Positions 17,701 to 26,709 of a DNA stretch of 64,000 nucleotides are shown here, piece by piece. Positions within the stretch are counted from its first letter, which is position 1. Each line of letters begins with the position of its first letter. The position numbers were made by a program, and so were the translations under genes. The stretch covers positions 1 through 64,000 of the IMG/VR virus record IMGVR_UViG_3300032093_000012; one strand, given 5' to 3'. The notes under the pieces were generated by a model. It searched no databases and had not been told where the DNA came from. It saw only the letters and a program-made list of their open reading frames with translations. Source of the DNA: a virus.

Positions 17701-18930
17701 TAATCTGTCTGCGCCGGGAGCAGTTTCGTTTTGAGTACCAAGAGCGTTATCAAGTAAACTAGTATCGATGTTAGAATTAATAATATCTTCTTTTGTTTCA
17801 AAAACTACCGAAATATTATTCGGTGTATTATTATATTTTGATACTATGATATTTTGAGGATACACTTTAATAAAGTGACCTTTTTGATATATGATACCTT
17901 CGCCTACACCAAATTGATAGCTATTACCCGTAGCAGACGCTCCAGAAGCGACTTTAATTTTTTGAACAAAGTTTCTAGCTTCCAAATCTAGTACAGCCAA
18001 ACCGCCGCTGTTGTCTATAGATCTTACTCTAATATTTGGTGCTATGCTATAGTTTATACCTCTTTGTACTACATCTATAGTATTAATCTTACCGGCAGCT
18101 GTTGTTTTTAGAACTGCAGAAGCTCCAGAACCAATCTTTCCTACGACTGTACCAACAGCTGTATTTCCTGTGTTTCTTATTTCTGAATTTGCTGCTATAG
18201 TCCAACTATTAGATGTAGCAGATGAGTTCGCTAGAACAACATCTCTCGGCTTTATTTTTAATATGACATAACCTGAAGAAGCCAGCGTTGTATTATCAGC
18301 TTCAATAATCTCTACGTTAGCGCCAGTAGTTTGGTCGATTATATATTGGCCATTAGTAAATGTACCGGTAGATGTATTTACAACTATAGCAGATGTGATG
18401 ATAACACTATCTGAGTTAGAAAATGATATACCACCATTGTTAATAATAATAGAACCTAAATTATAATCTTTTGAATATACTGTTAGTTCTTGATCTGAAG
18501 AAAAACTATATTCATTTCCGGAAGCACCAGCATTAATATATGTAAGATAAAGTGTCTTTAGATCCGGATCTGTACTCTCATAACCATCTGATACGTTAAT
18601 GATTCTAGCTACAACGTTGTTAGCATTTTTTACTCTGAAACTTTGATTCAAGTAGTCTACTGATACGGGATTATTATCAATATCAGTATCAAGAATCTTT
18701 ACATATTTAATAGTATTAGTATAGCTAAAGTTACATCCATCTATAATAGTACCGCGCTTGAAGATATTATTCCCAAATCTTTCGATCTGTGATTGTAGTA
18801 TGGCTTGCATTTGGTTGAGTTCTCTAACCTGGACAGAAACACCAGGCTTGAACAAAACTCGATGAAAGTTCTTTGTCTCATCATAATCATCGAAATATGG
18901 AGATACGTTGAGATCTTTTTCGATAGCCAT
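14755..18930 (-). CDS. DUF4815-type baseplate/fibre structural protein
   Basis: This is a 1391-aa protein. Its N-terminus (FDDYDETKNFHRVLFKPGVS, then VQVRELNQMQAILQSQIERFG) is the hallmark of DUF4815 structural proteins of marine T4-like phages. The body is long and beta-rich. Residues ~1285-1391 are a Pro/Gly/Asp-rich, low-complexity tail ending in a run of Asp (DDDDDDDDD). An AGGGG site precedes the ATG. It lies directly after gp8 in the baseplate operon, where T4 has gp9-gp11, so an outer-wedge or fibre-anchoring role is likely. The acidic tail is unusual and may bind cations or the basic small protein nearby. Confidence 0.8.
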   Translation of the reverse strand: MAIEKDLNVSPYFDDYDETKNFHRVLFKPGVSVQVRELNQMQAILQSQIERFGNNIFKRGTIIDGCNFSYTNTIKYVKILDTDIDNNPVSVDYLNQSFRVKNANNVVARIINVSDGYESTDPDLKTLYLTYINAGASGNEYSFSSDQELTVYSKDYNLGSIIINNGGISFSNSDSVIITSAIVVNTSTGTFTNGQYIIDQTTGANVEIIEADNTTLASSGYVILKIKPRDVVLANSSATSNSWTIAANSEIRNTGNTAVGTVVGKIGSGASAVLKTTAAGKINTIDVVQRGINYSIAPNIRVRSIDNSGGLAVLDLEARNFVQKIKVASGASATGNSYQFGVGEGIIYQKGHFIKVYPQNIIVSKYNNTPNNISVVFETKEDIINSNIDTSLLDNALGTQNETAPGADRLKLTANLVLSNTDIAESNAEAYILTSFSDGSPYKQNQFTAYNVINDEMAERTRDASGNYVLDQFNVTTRSPANSSFEGNTISVVVDPGRGYINGYRVVTDANYVQDIKKGTDTVVTNTFSISLGYQNYIRISDVAGLFQFNTGDQLELYDTARDYVSNSSLALAETIAPAGTKIGYARMRSMTLENGVPGTSSAIYRLYLFDIDMDSGKNFKDVKSVYYNGAAADGIADIVLDLDPTTAVDIANIKGRGRLIFDTTRYLKNANNIKYIYRTIVSNASLNSTSGSITLSLSSTPDEFFPYSSNATLSDEQLRELYVAPAQEGMIANVAITGNAAATTTSANLVGTGTSFITDLRIGDYVYVYANSTAYDKKLVINVVNNTFIQLNSNLSFTQANSKIKRYFPRYISIPFGDRDGYSANVDANNNILTINMGLAIQSPGNSNMIVGYNVRRDGAAQGTKTADRNLFVKLAMANNEANNTGPWHLGVSDIFRLRKVYLGTNSSVNTSSTDVTDYFYVDHNQTADYYDQGYLYVKPDISFRPNTTNWLLVQVDRFNTSTNGYYTPVSYLTANAAQIANVDSKALSALTTQINTLEVPELKTDVGIYYDLLTTFDFRPAVISSATLTTNSEAATVNPPSNTTLNIGSSEKKFPYPGTVLTGTIEYYVGRTDVVTVNKNNTITIKTGTNGEKADKKRSGTNRDSIDISLLSIPAYPTIAQNPSANVQTILDKKIVSERYLTSRVNNKIVRDLISNGEIKESQPKAYKMKDIARIDQRVRNLEYAVSLSLAESQLKNKVIPSSISPDINRFKYGFFIDDFTNNNLSDTKNPEYTSYLDAANRQLHPLTELLNVSLDTGDVYDFPYTEVAIVSQNIATEPVVIVPQPPPPNDDGIVVTPDGGGGGGDVIVITEDGDPGDDPGDYIDGGLTGLPLPTDEPDGGGQVTTPDVDDNTDSYQWADSPHGDPEDGGVDTDDGEDDDDDDDDDGDE

Positions 18931-18939
18931 TTAAACCCC

Positions 18940-20988
18940 TTAGAATTCAAAAATTATTTTAAACGTTTCTTTTTGTGTATTGCTTCTTTCAACCGCTTCA
19001 ATATTATTCAAATATAAAATCTCGCCAGATCCATATACTAGTTCTCCAATATAAGAATTGGATACATGAGCTATAGCAGTGCTATTTGAACCAATTACCG
19101 TATAAGATACATTACCAACATTACCAAATTGAAAATTGCCAGTAGTATTTGAAACATAAAGTATCACACCATTACTAACTGTATTTATAGTGGAATGAAG
19201 AGCAGCTTTTGCAACGGTCGTGTTAGTTTGATATATTATTTCATTTTCGCTAAAAGTACCAGAAACTACATTTCCAATAAACTTATTAAGTTGTATAAAT
19301 GTATTAAATCCTTTAGATACATCGCTAATAGTAATAGTACTAATATTTGCATGAGCTCCGGACTGTTCACCTATGACCACATCGCCAGTAGCAAATATAC
19401 CTTGAGTGTTTGATAATAACACCGAGTTAGCTTGAATGATATCTGATATGTATGCATTTGAAGTAATATTCGGTATGTATATCCAAGCGTTATTAGAAGT
19501 AAAATTACTATTTGATGTTAACGTTATCTGTGAAGAATTAACAATTGAATTGACTGTTACAAGAGAGTAGTCAGAAGAATCTGACTTCATTAAAAGTAGT
19601 TTATCACCGACATTTACTTGATTCTCAAAGTCAGCTGTGCTACATATAATATTAGCAGTTGATGAATTAGAAATAGCATTTATATTAATTCTAACTGGTT
19701 CTATTTTTACTATCTTTTCTCCTGACGTCAAAGATCCAGTAATTGTATCAAAATTTAGTTTAACGTTATTGAACAGAGGATCTCTTAATAGACCTACTTG
19801 ATTAAACTTATTTGAAGTTAGTATTGTATTGCTTTCATTATTTGAAAATTCAACACTTATTATTGCTGATGTGCTATATAATTCATTTTCTGGGCTTGAA
19901 CCGTGACCACCTGGAGGTGAATATATTGGTCTAACATTTGCTTCAACAAATCCATTAGCAGCTTTTACTATTGAATTAGCTTCTATAACAGCAGTATGAT
20001 AGGTATATCCAACACCCTGATCGAGCATCTCAATTCTATATACACTATTACTTGAGCTGCTGTTTATTAAAGCTCTTGCTACAGCATTTACTGTTTCTGT
20101 TTTAGAACTAGTTATTTTAATGCTTGGATATATTTCATATTCGGAACCATTTGTAGGTGAAATAGTAAATGCAGATTCTAATTCTATATAATTTCCATTA
20201 GAATTCGTGAAATAGTTAGTTATTTTTTTAAACTGACCTAATCCAGTTCCACCTGAAATATAGATTAAACAATCTGTATAAAATCCATTAGATAGACTTA
20301 ATGAATTATTAGAAATTTCATATAAAGTAGAATTACCATTTACTTTAATTTGACTGCCAATAAAAGTTCCTTCTGTATAATTATCATATCTTTTTCCAGG
20401 ATCAATAATATTGATGATATTGATAGAGCCGGCTACTGCGTAATTAATTACAGATGTATTTGCTACTATTGGAAAATAATCTTGATTTGAAAATTTGTTT
20501 TTATCTGCTGCAGATACAGAATACATGTATTTCCAACGATAACCATCGGATGTTTCATACACGTCAGTATTTGCTCCAGAAATATGTGATATATCAGGAG
20601 TAATAGTAGAATATGTGTTTCCATTATTATCTAAACATTTATATACGTGATAATAAGAAGAAGCATTAACTATGGCATAATAATCTTTTGTATACAATAA
20701 TGTATCTGTATCATCATACATTGCATATTTTGTATTAGAAACATATGGTATATTTCTAATAGCTAACTTTACGTCGTTAGGTGTAACACGTTTTCCCATT
20801 ATCATGTTTTGATAAGTATCAAATATAACATCTCTGTCACTAGTAGATATGTCTCTAATTTCTGCTCTATCATATTGATCACCAACAAATACATAATATG
20901 CAGTATTAGTTGTCTCAGAAACAGACTCTATAAATTGAGTTGCAACATGGTGTTTATTATGTATAGTTACTAATTTAGTTGCCATCAT
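18940..20988 (-). CDS. 8: Baseplate wedge protein, T4 gp8-like
   Basis: This is a 682-aa protein, about twice the length of T4 gp8 (334 aa). The N-terminal third matches gp8 pattern: AYYVFVGDQYDRAE, then YYHVYKCLDNNGN, then SDGYRWKYMYSVS followed by a FPI segment. These parallel the conserved VYRCLD and DGYVWEYLF segments of gp8. The remaining C-terminal ~400 residues are repetitive and beta-rich, and appear to be an addition. The ATG overlaps the gp7 stop (ATGA). Order gp25-gp6-gp7-gp8 is the same as in T4. It is expected to be a wedge subunit. Confidence 0.78.
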   Translation of the reverse strand: MMATKLVTIHNKHHVATQFIESVSETTNTAYYVFVGDQYDRAEIRDISTSDRDVIFDTYQNMIMGKRVTPNDVKLAIRNIPYVSNTKYAMYDDTDTLLYTKDYYAIVNASSYYHVYKCLDNNGNTYSTITPDISHISGANTDVYETSDGYRWKYMYSVSAADKNKFSNQDYFPIVANTSVINYAVAGSINIINIIDPGKRYDNYTEGTFIGSQIKVNGNSTLYEISNNSLSLSNGFYTDCLIYISGGTGLGQFKKITNYFTNSNGNYIELESAFTISPTNGSEYEIYPSIKITSSKTETVNAVARALINSSSSNSVYRIEMLDQGVGYTYHTAVIEANSIVKAANGFVEANVRPIYSPPGGHGSSPENELYSTSAIISVEFSNNESNTILTSNKFNQVGLLRDPLFNNVKLNFDTITGSLTSGEKIVKIEPVRININAISNSSTANIICSTADFENQVNVGDKLLLMKSDSSDYSLVTVNSIVNSSQITLTSNSNFTSNNAWIYIPNITSNAYISDIIQANSVLLSNTQGIFATGDVVIGEQSGAHANISTITISDVSKGFNTFIQLNKFIGNVVSGTFSENEIIYQTNTTVAKAALHSTINTVSNGVILYVSNTTGNFQFGNVGNVSYTVIGSNSTAIAHVSNSYIGELVYGSGEILYLNNIEAVERSNTQKETFKIIFEF

Positions 20989-23477
20989 TCTACCGTTATA
21001 TCTGTATCTAATATATTAATTTGTGCATTTAATACATCAGAATAAATGAATCTTGCAAAATACTTTGTTCCGGCCAAGTGAAGGACCTGTTTTAGCATCT
21101 CTTCATATTTATTAAGTTTTACAGAAGACTGTATTTCATATGAATAATCTTGATAATATAAACCATCAAACAGCTTCTTAGTATCACTCAAGAACCCATC
21201 ATTTTGTTTATAAAATCCACTAGCTTCTCCATGTGTTTTTAACACAGCAGTTCCAGTAGCAATAGAATCATTATTTGTTGATGTGATGGTAACGGATTCT
21301 AATTTTTTATAACCATATCCGGAGTCTAGTATCTGTAACTCACTTATTGCACCTATTGAAGTCTGTGTTTCATCGTTAATGACTGCATTAAATCCTAAGT
21401 AATCTGAAGTAAATTGTATTTGAACGTTTGTAACATTCGCAAATGAACCACCTGTTTCACCATATATTCTAGTTGAACTATTCGTTGTAATAGTAAAATT
21501 ATTTGTGTCTTTAAATCTCAATCTTTCTAAAATCAACGTTGTAGTATTTGCAAATTTTACTATGCCTCTGGAACTATTATTATCTTGAGTTACAACTTCT
21601 CCAACTGCGTAGCTGGAAGTAACGTTTGCTATGTTTAGTATAGCATCTTGTTTTAAATAACGATATGTTTTTGGTTCATATACAAGTACGAAAGGCGGAG
21701 CACTATAATTAGATCCTGGATTAATTGCTCTAAGAGCGTTTATTTTACCAATCTGATTATTTGTATAAGTTAATGCATTCGCAATTACTGTAGTTAAATT
21801 TGCTGTCGGTAAAGCAGTAAAGTTATAAACACCACTAAGAGCATTAGATGATACACTTGAAATATAATTTGTGTTTATATCAACATATTCTGTATAGATT
21901 AAATCATTTGATATGCTAAAAGAAGCTCCGCTTCCGGTACTAATACTTTTTACTACAGCAGTAGTATTATAATTTTCTGTGTTTGAATAGAAATAATTAT
22001 TGCTATAGCTAGAGAAAGAAAAAGCTGGATCTATTATGCCAATTTTTATTTCAACAGAATCAATGTTAGCAATTAAGTTATTACTATAAAGTGGCAATGT
22101 TCTTCTAAATACACCATGACTGTCAGATACTGTTAATATGCCATTAGAACCAACGGTAGTTACATATTTTATTATTGTACCATTAGCTATGACAGTGTTA
22201 GAGCCAGGATCAACCTGATACACAATATTGTTAGCAACAAAAACATTATTGCTATTAACAGTGTATAGTATTAAATTACTTGAAGTACCAATCACATTTC
22301 CGGTTGCTGTTCTATCTGCATAACCATTTGATACTGATTGATTAGCAGATACAGCATTTCCTGTTGTATAGAATGCATTTGCTTGTAAGTTGCCAGAATA
22401 TTTAATAATGAATATTTGACCATTTGTAGCTGTATTTGTAGAAGACGATATAACTTTTCCTTCACCCCTTACTGCATTATTTGGGTGATATGTGTAGATA
22501 TAATCTCCAGATGTAAATACACCTGTACAGTTTAAGAAATTTATATTAGCTAATGGTTGTACAACACTATTAAATATTTCGAAATAATTATTGGTACTTA
22601 TATTTGAAGTTACAACATTACTTAATGTTAACACTTTATCTGATACTAATACTTCTGCATTTGCTGTATACGCATATCCACCATTTATTAGTTCAAAATT
22701 TACAGTTCCAATAGTACTAGCAATATTACTTACTCTAGCTTTAGCACCAGCTCCAAAGGTAGATTCAAGATTTACTATATCACCAATATTGTATCCGGCG
22801 CCAACACCATATGTGCTAACTAAAACTTCATTTAATGAACCTATAATATGAGGTTTTTTTTCACTATCAAATATATTTTCTGCAGTATTGACTGCTTCAT
22901 CTGTTATAAAATTGCCATTTAATGAAGAAATATAAGCTATATCTACCAATACATTTTTAATACGTTTTCTGACTATTGCATCTACATATGCAGTAGCTTT
23001 GCTAGTCTGACCTGTGATTGTTTTTCCGGTTAACTTATAATTATGTGGACTGCAGTTTAATTCTAAATATTTTTGTTTTTTCCAAACACCAGAAGATAAT
23101 GAAAATACATCTTCAGCTGGATAATATATCTCAGCAGGAACACCGAAAACTAGTTTAAACATTAAGTCTATAGCTCTTTCGGTACCCTTAGATCTATAAA
23201 GATCTAGTGTATGCTTCAAGAGTTGTCTAGTATTAGTAGTTGTTTCGAATTGAATATTTTTTAAATATTTCTCTTTAAAATAAACTAAGAATTGATCTGT
23301 AGTTTCATCAAGATCTTTATACTCGAAAAAATTTCTTGAATGTTTTAAAGAGTTTTCTTGTTCTAACCATCTATAATATTGTTTAACAAACTCAATAAAA
23401 ACTGGTCCTTCTTCTCTATAGATAGAAGGAAATTGACTTTCTATGAAGTTTGAAATCTTTTTTTGTACAACTTCCAT
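20985..23477 (-). CDS. 7: Baseplate wedge initiator, T4 gp7-like
   Basis: This is an 830-aa protein (T4 gp7 is ~1032 aa). The N-terminus contains IESQFPSIYREEGPVFIEFV, then YYRWLEQENS, then GTERAIDLMFKLVFGVPAEI. These are typical of the gp7 family in marine T4-like phages, and the second part resembles the tail-protein-I type of baseplate subunits. The middle is made of repeated beta modules. It is coupled to gp6 upstream (TAATG) and gp8 downstream (ATGA). Its role is to nucleate wedge assembly by binding gp6, gp8 and gp53. Confidence 0.78.
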   Translation of the reverse strand: MEVVQKKISNFIESQFPSIYREEGPVFIEFVKQYYRWLEQENSLKHSRNFFEYKDLDETTDQFLVYFKEKYLKNIQFETTTNTRQLLKHTLDLYRSKGTERAIDLMFKLVFGVPAEIYYPAEDVFSLSSGVWKKQKYLELNCSPHNYKLTGKTITGQTSKATAYVDAIVRKRIKNVLVDIAYISSLNGNFITDEAVNTAENIFDSEKKPHIIGSLNEVLVSTYGVGAGYNIGDIVNLESTFGAGAKARVSNIASTIGTVNFELINGGYAYTANAEVLVSDKVLTLSNVVTSNISTNNYFEIFNSVVQPLANINFLNCTGVFTSGDYIYTYHPNNAVRGEGKVISSSTNTATNGQIFIIKYSGNLQANAFYTTGNAVSANQSVSNGYADRTATGNVIGTSSNLILYTVNSNNVFVANNIVYQVDPGSNTVIANGTIIKYVTTVGSNGILTVSDSHGVFRRTLPLYSNNLIANIDSVEIKIGIIDPAFSFSSYSNNYFYSNTENYNTTAVVKSISTGSGASFSISNDLIYTEYVDINTNYISSVSSNALSGVYNFTALPTANLTTVIANALTYTNNQIGKINALRAINPGSNYSAPPFVLVYEPKTYRYLKQDAILNIANVTSSYAVGEVVTQDNNSSRGIVKFANTTTLILERLRFKDTNNFTITTNSSTRIYGETGGSFANVTNVQIQFTSDYLGFNAVINDETQTSIGAISELQILDSGYGYKKLESVTITSTNNDSIATGTAVLKTHGEASGFYKQNDGFLSDTKKLFDGLYYQDYSYEIQSSVKLNKYEEMLKQVLHLAGTKYFARFIYSDVLNAQINILDTDITVE

Positions 23478-25270
23478 TATACTCTAACCGGCTCGATACT
23501 TACTTTAATCTCGGAAGATTCAATTGTTAATATAGTGTTTTTACCAACACTAATATCATTGTCTTTTGGTTTTGCATATATTTTGAAGTCATTTCCCTGG
23601 AATGCATCTGGTATAAAATTAATTAGTTTAAGAGTTCCAGTATCATAATTAACTGTACCAATATCAATTATTTTTTTATGCACATCGCCTATTAGTTGAA
23701 CTATTTTTAATATTCCACTGCTATTATCTTCTATTAAACATTCAATACCGTTGAATGTAAATACTGAACTAGTTATAGTGTGTCTATCTGTTGCTAGATA
23801 TTGATCTGGTAATTCCGGAAGATCATTAATTAAAGGAACGTTGAAATTAATATCATAGTTTTGTCCTACACCCAGCTGTAATTTAATCTTTTTATAGATC
23901 TGTAACTCTGTTAAGTTACTAACAATACTTGTATCAGAACTATCTATAGAAGAATTAAATTTACTATATCTAAGTGTAGTATTAAAATCATTTAAATATT
24001 CAGTATTATAATTTGTAATAGATTGAGTTACTAGTGATTTTAATCTTTCAGGTGTAGCTTTAGATATATTGATATTGTATCTGACTTTACTTGTGACAGA
24101 AATATATGTGAATATAGGTTCGATTATGATCGGATCAATTGACAGTGGTGATCTTCTTTTTATGAAAGAATAATACTCGTTCTTTCTATTTTCCGGTATA
24201 CCTTCTACATCAGAAACATCGATAGCTATGAATACTTTACCAAATCTAGGAGGATCAACTTCTTCGCCACCATAAACAGATAAAGTATTGATTTCCGGAA
24301 ACTGTGTCTTTAATATGATCTCATAATCAGAAGGTGTTACAGCTCTTTCTTGTATTTGAAAGTGCCTAGGAGCATAGTACTTAACTGAATTAATTGATTC
24401 TCTTTCTAATCCACCAATAGATTCTTCTAATACAGTTAAACTCGGAGTTTCTAATAAATCTCCACCAGTTGGATCAAAGTTTATACTTAAATCTTTAGCT
24501 CCATTGCCTATAATTCCTCTAGAAACTCTATAGTCTAATATGATAGTAGATCTATCTTTTGGCTTTTTACCAATAATACCATCACCAAATATTACTTCGT
24601 AATTTCCTAGATCACTAGCCTGTAAGAAAAACACTTTAGATGTATTGCTTAATCCTAAAAGTGTTGAAGCTAATGAGTAGTTTTCTCCTACATCATTGCC
24701 ATCTTCATATACAGTAACTGTCAAACTTTCTGTATCGATATTTTTATTTGTAGCTATAAATCTTTGATTTTCTTGATTATAATCTACTATAAAAGATTCT
24801 TTTAAATAGATACCTTCATACACATATGTTTCGAAATTAAAAGATGTATTAGGAGAAGAAACCGTAATACTTTCTGGAATAGTAAAGATAACAGAATCAT
24901 TTTTAATGATAGATGTGAATGAAGAACCCTTCTCAATTAAGTACGGCTGTGTATCTCCAGAAGCTTGAAAATCAACTCGTATTTTACATCTTGAAGATCT
25001 AGCAGATCTAGGAACATAATTCAATTCTTTAGCATGTGAAAGCACAGAAGCTTCAAGCTGGGAAGAATCTAAGAAAGCTTCTGACACAGCCATATTAAGA
25101 TAAAAAGCATTCTTATAAGAGTTATAAGCAAGTAGGTCCATTAATACCGAAATATTAGAACCTTCGAAATCATAATCTTTAAAAGTATCTTGTGATCTTA
25201 AGAAGTTTTTAAAGTCATTTTTTAATGTATTAAAATCTAAACCTACTAGGTTTAATGAGCTGTTTGCCAT
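23477..25270 (-). CDS. 6: Baseplate wedge protein, T4 gp6-like
   Basis: This is a 597-aa protein, near T4 gp6 (660 aa). The conserved N-terminal block DYDFEGSNISVLMDLLAYNS, then FYLNMAVSEAFLDSS, then ELNYVPRSARSSR is characteristic of gp6 and the related P2 gpJ family. A central GGLERESINSVKYYAPRHFQ, QERAVTPSDYE segment is also typical. gp6 forms the iris-like ring of dimers that holds the wedges together and rearranges on sheath contraction. It lies between gp25 and gp7 as in T4, with overlapping start and stop codons on both sides. Confidence 0.92.
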   Translation of the reverse strand: MANSSLNLVGLDFNTLKNDFKNFLRSQDTFKDYDFEGSNISVLMDLLAYNSYKNAFYLNMAVSEAFLDSSQLEASVLSHAKELNYVPRSARSSRCKIRVDFQASGDTQPYLIEKGSSFTSIIKNDSVIFTIPESITVSSPNTSFNFETYVYEGIYLKESFIVDYNQENQRFIATNKNIDTESLTVTVYEDGNDVGENYSLASTLLGLSNTSKVFFLQASDLGNYEVIFGDGIIGKKPKDRSTIILDYRVSRGIIGNGAKDLSINFDPTGGDLLETPSLTVLEESIGGLERESINSVKYYAPRHFQIQERAVTPSDYEIILKTQFPEINTLSVYGGEEVDPPRFGKVFIAIDVSDVEGIPENRKNEYYSFIKRRSPLSIDPIIIEPIFTYISVTSKVRYNINISKATPERLKSLVTQSITNYNTEYLNDFNTTLRYSKFNSSIDSSDTSIVSNLTELQIYKKIKLQLGVGQNYDINFNVPLINDLPELPDQYLATDRHTITSSVFTFNGIECLIEDNSSGILKIVQLIGDVHKKIIDIGTVNYDTGTLKLINFIPDAFQGNDFKIYAKPKDNDISVGKNTILTIESSEIKVSIEPVRV

Positions 25271-25689
25271 TATCTTACTCTATTTAAAATTAAATTTAAT
25301 GTTATCTCTTCAGGTATATTTATGATTTTAAATACGACTTTTACATAGTAAGCATTATTTTCGGCGTTAGGTTGAACATCAATGTTAACAAGTCTGGCTC
25401 TTGGTTCATGGTTCTCAATAGATTCTTCAATAGTTGTTCTTACTAATTCTGCTGTAACTGGATCTATTGGCTCAAATAATAATGTAGCCATCTTAGAACC
25501 AATAGTTGAATTAAAAAATCTTTCACCATTACCTGTTAGTACTAAGTTTTTAACTGAATTCTTAACTGCGTTCTCGTTAGTAGTTTTGGCCAGATACCCA
25601 GTTAAAGGATTCAAATCTAGATTATTTGTAAAGTCTGCATAGAATATTGGTTTATCTGATAAACCGGTGTATCTGTCTGAACGTGCCAT
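25270..25689 (-). CDS. 25: Baseplate wedge protein, T4 gp25-like
   Basis: This is a 139-aa protein matching the size of T4 gp25 (132 aa). It has the family pattern: FTNNLDLNPLTGYLAKTTNE near the N-terminus, then NAVKNSVKNLVLTGNGERFF, a FEPIDP segment, and ENHEPRARLVNIDVQPN. gp25 sits at the core of each wedge and connects to the first sheath ring. The start codon is 4 bases downstream of the PAAR gene stop, and the stop overlaps the gp6 start. Confidence 0.92.
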   Translation of the reverse strand: MARSDRYTGLSDKPIFYADFTNNLDLNPLTGYLAKTTNENAVKNSVKNLVLTGNGERFFNSTIGSKMATLLFEPIDPVTAELVRTTIEESIENHEPRARLVNIDVQPNAENNAYYVKVVFKIINIPEEITLNLILNRVR

Positions 25690-25693
25690 TTAA

Positions 25694-25984
25694 TTATCCT
25701 GCGAATACGTTTCCTGAGCCAGCTGCTACAGATGTACAGCCTGAAATTCCATCTCCAACTCTACCACAACCTTTACCATTAATAAACACTTTTGTAGAAC
25801 CAGTAGTTATTGGCGCACTATGTGAAGGACAAGGATCATCACTCGGAAGAAGATGTGATGTATTATTATCACCTTGTCTACTTACACCAATACCATTAAC
25901 AAACACATCACCAGAACAACCACTCCTTACCATGCCGGAACAGTGTGCAACATCTGCATCGCCTTGTCTAGTTACTGCTGGCAT
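25694..25984 (-). CDS. PAAR-repeat spike-tip protein
   Basis: This is a 96-aa protein with the PAAR-type layout: MPAVTRQGDADVAHCSGM at the start, then VFVNGIGVSRQGDNNTSHLL, then KVFINGKGCGRVGDGISGC. His and Cys residues at the expected positions could bind the metal that sharpens the tip of the cell-puncturing spike. It lies between the spike and wedge genes. T4 uses gp5.4 for this role. The cone would cap the beta-helical spike encoded at 26181-26708. Confidence 0.9.
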   Translation of the reverse strand: MPAVTRQGDADVAHCSGMVRSGCSGDVFVNGIGVSRQGDNNTSHLLPSDDPCPSHSAPITTGSTKVFINGKGCGRVGDGISGCTSVAAGSGNVFAG

Positions 25985-26181
25985 TACTTTGTTTCTCTCT
26001 TCATTAGTTCTTGTAATCTATGATTCCACTTATCAATCTCATTGTGTTGTTCATGTGTATGAGGACCATCAGGTACTTCTGGTATAAATTTTATTACATT
26101 ATCAAAAGAATCAGGTATATCTTCATATTTATCGTATTCAAAAAGAATACCATCTTTTAATATGACGAATAAGTGTGCCAT
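25984..26181 (-). CDS. Small hypothetical protein in the spike operon
   Basis: This is a 65-aa protein (MAHLFVILKDGILFEYDKYE), with start and stop overlapping both neighbours. It has an acidic centre, then a His-rich segment (DGPHTHEQHNEIDKWNHR) and a helical C-terminus. No recognised domain. Its tight coupling between the spike needle and PAAR genes suggests a chaperone or linker for spike assembly, but this is only positional inference. Confidence 0.65.
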   Translation of the reverse strand: MAHLFVILKDGILFEYDKYEDIPDSFDNVIKFIPEVPDGPHTHEQHNEIDKWNHRLQELMKRETK

Positions 26182-26708
26182 TAGTTCAGATCAATCCTTG
26201 GAGCTGTCTGTGTCATGTTACCATCGGAAGCAATGTTTGTACTACCACCAACAAGAAGATTAAAGTTACCAGAACAATTGAGATCCATATTTCCACGAGC
26301 TCCAATATAGACGTCTTCTCCTGCCATCTTTAAATTGCCATGAGCATGAACCAGAGCATCACCACCGACTGCGATAGATGCATCTCCACCAATCTCAACA
26401 TGTGCTCCTGCTCCAACACTTAATCTTGCATGACCACCTATCTTTATATCGCCATTTTCTTGAATTGTTAGTGTTAGACCACCTTTTAAATAGTTTTGTT
26501 TATTACCAACACATACTTCTACTGATTTACCATCATCTGATATCTCTGTATAAGTTCCAGACGGGTGTTCAACTCTATATCTTTTTGCACCATCAGTATC
26601 ATCCATAGTGATTCTATGTCCACCAGGTGATTCTGTTACATTTACTTTAGAATACTTTGCATTAAAAGTAGTTTCTGGTAATCTTTCATCGTCTCTCTGA
26701 ATAGCCAT
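26181..26708 (-). CDS. Central spike beta-helix protein (gp5 C-terminal domain-like)
   Basis: This is a 175-aa protein. Residues ~20-60 resemble a small OB/lipoyl-like entry (SPGGHRITMDDTDGAKRYRV). After that comes a series of short repeats (GDIKIGGHARLSVGAGAHVE, GGDASIAVGGDALVHAHGNL) typical of the triple-stranded beta-helix of T4 gp5 C-terminal domain, VgrG and gpV spikes. In T4 this needle is fused to the gp5 OB-fold and lysozyme; here it is a separate gene. It is expected to form the membrane-piercing needle beneath the hub and be capped by the PAAR protein. Confidence 0.82.
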   Translation of the reverse strand: MAIQRDDERLPETTFNAKYSKVNVTESPGGHRITMDDTDGAKRYRVEHPSGTYTEISDDGKSVEVCVGNKQNYLKGGLTLTIQENGDIKIGGHARLSVGAGAHVEIGGDASIAVGGDALVHAHGNLKMAGEDVYIGARGNMDLNCSGNFNLLVGGSTNIASDGNMTQTAPRIDLN

Positions 26709-26709
26709 A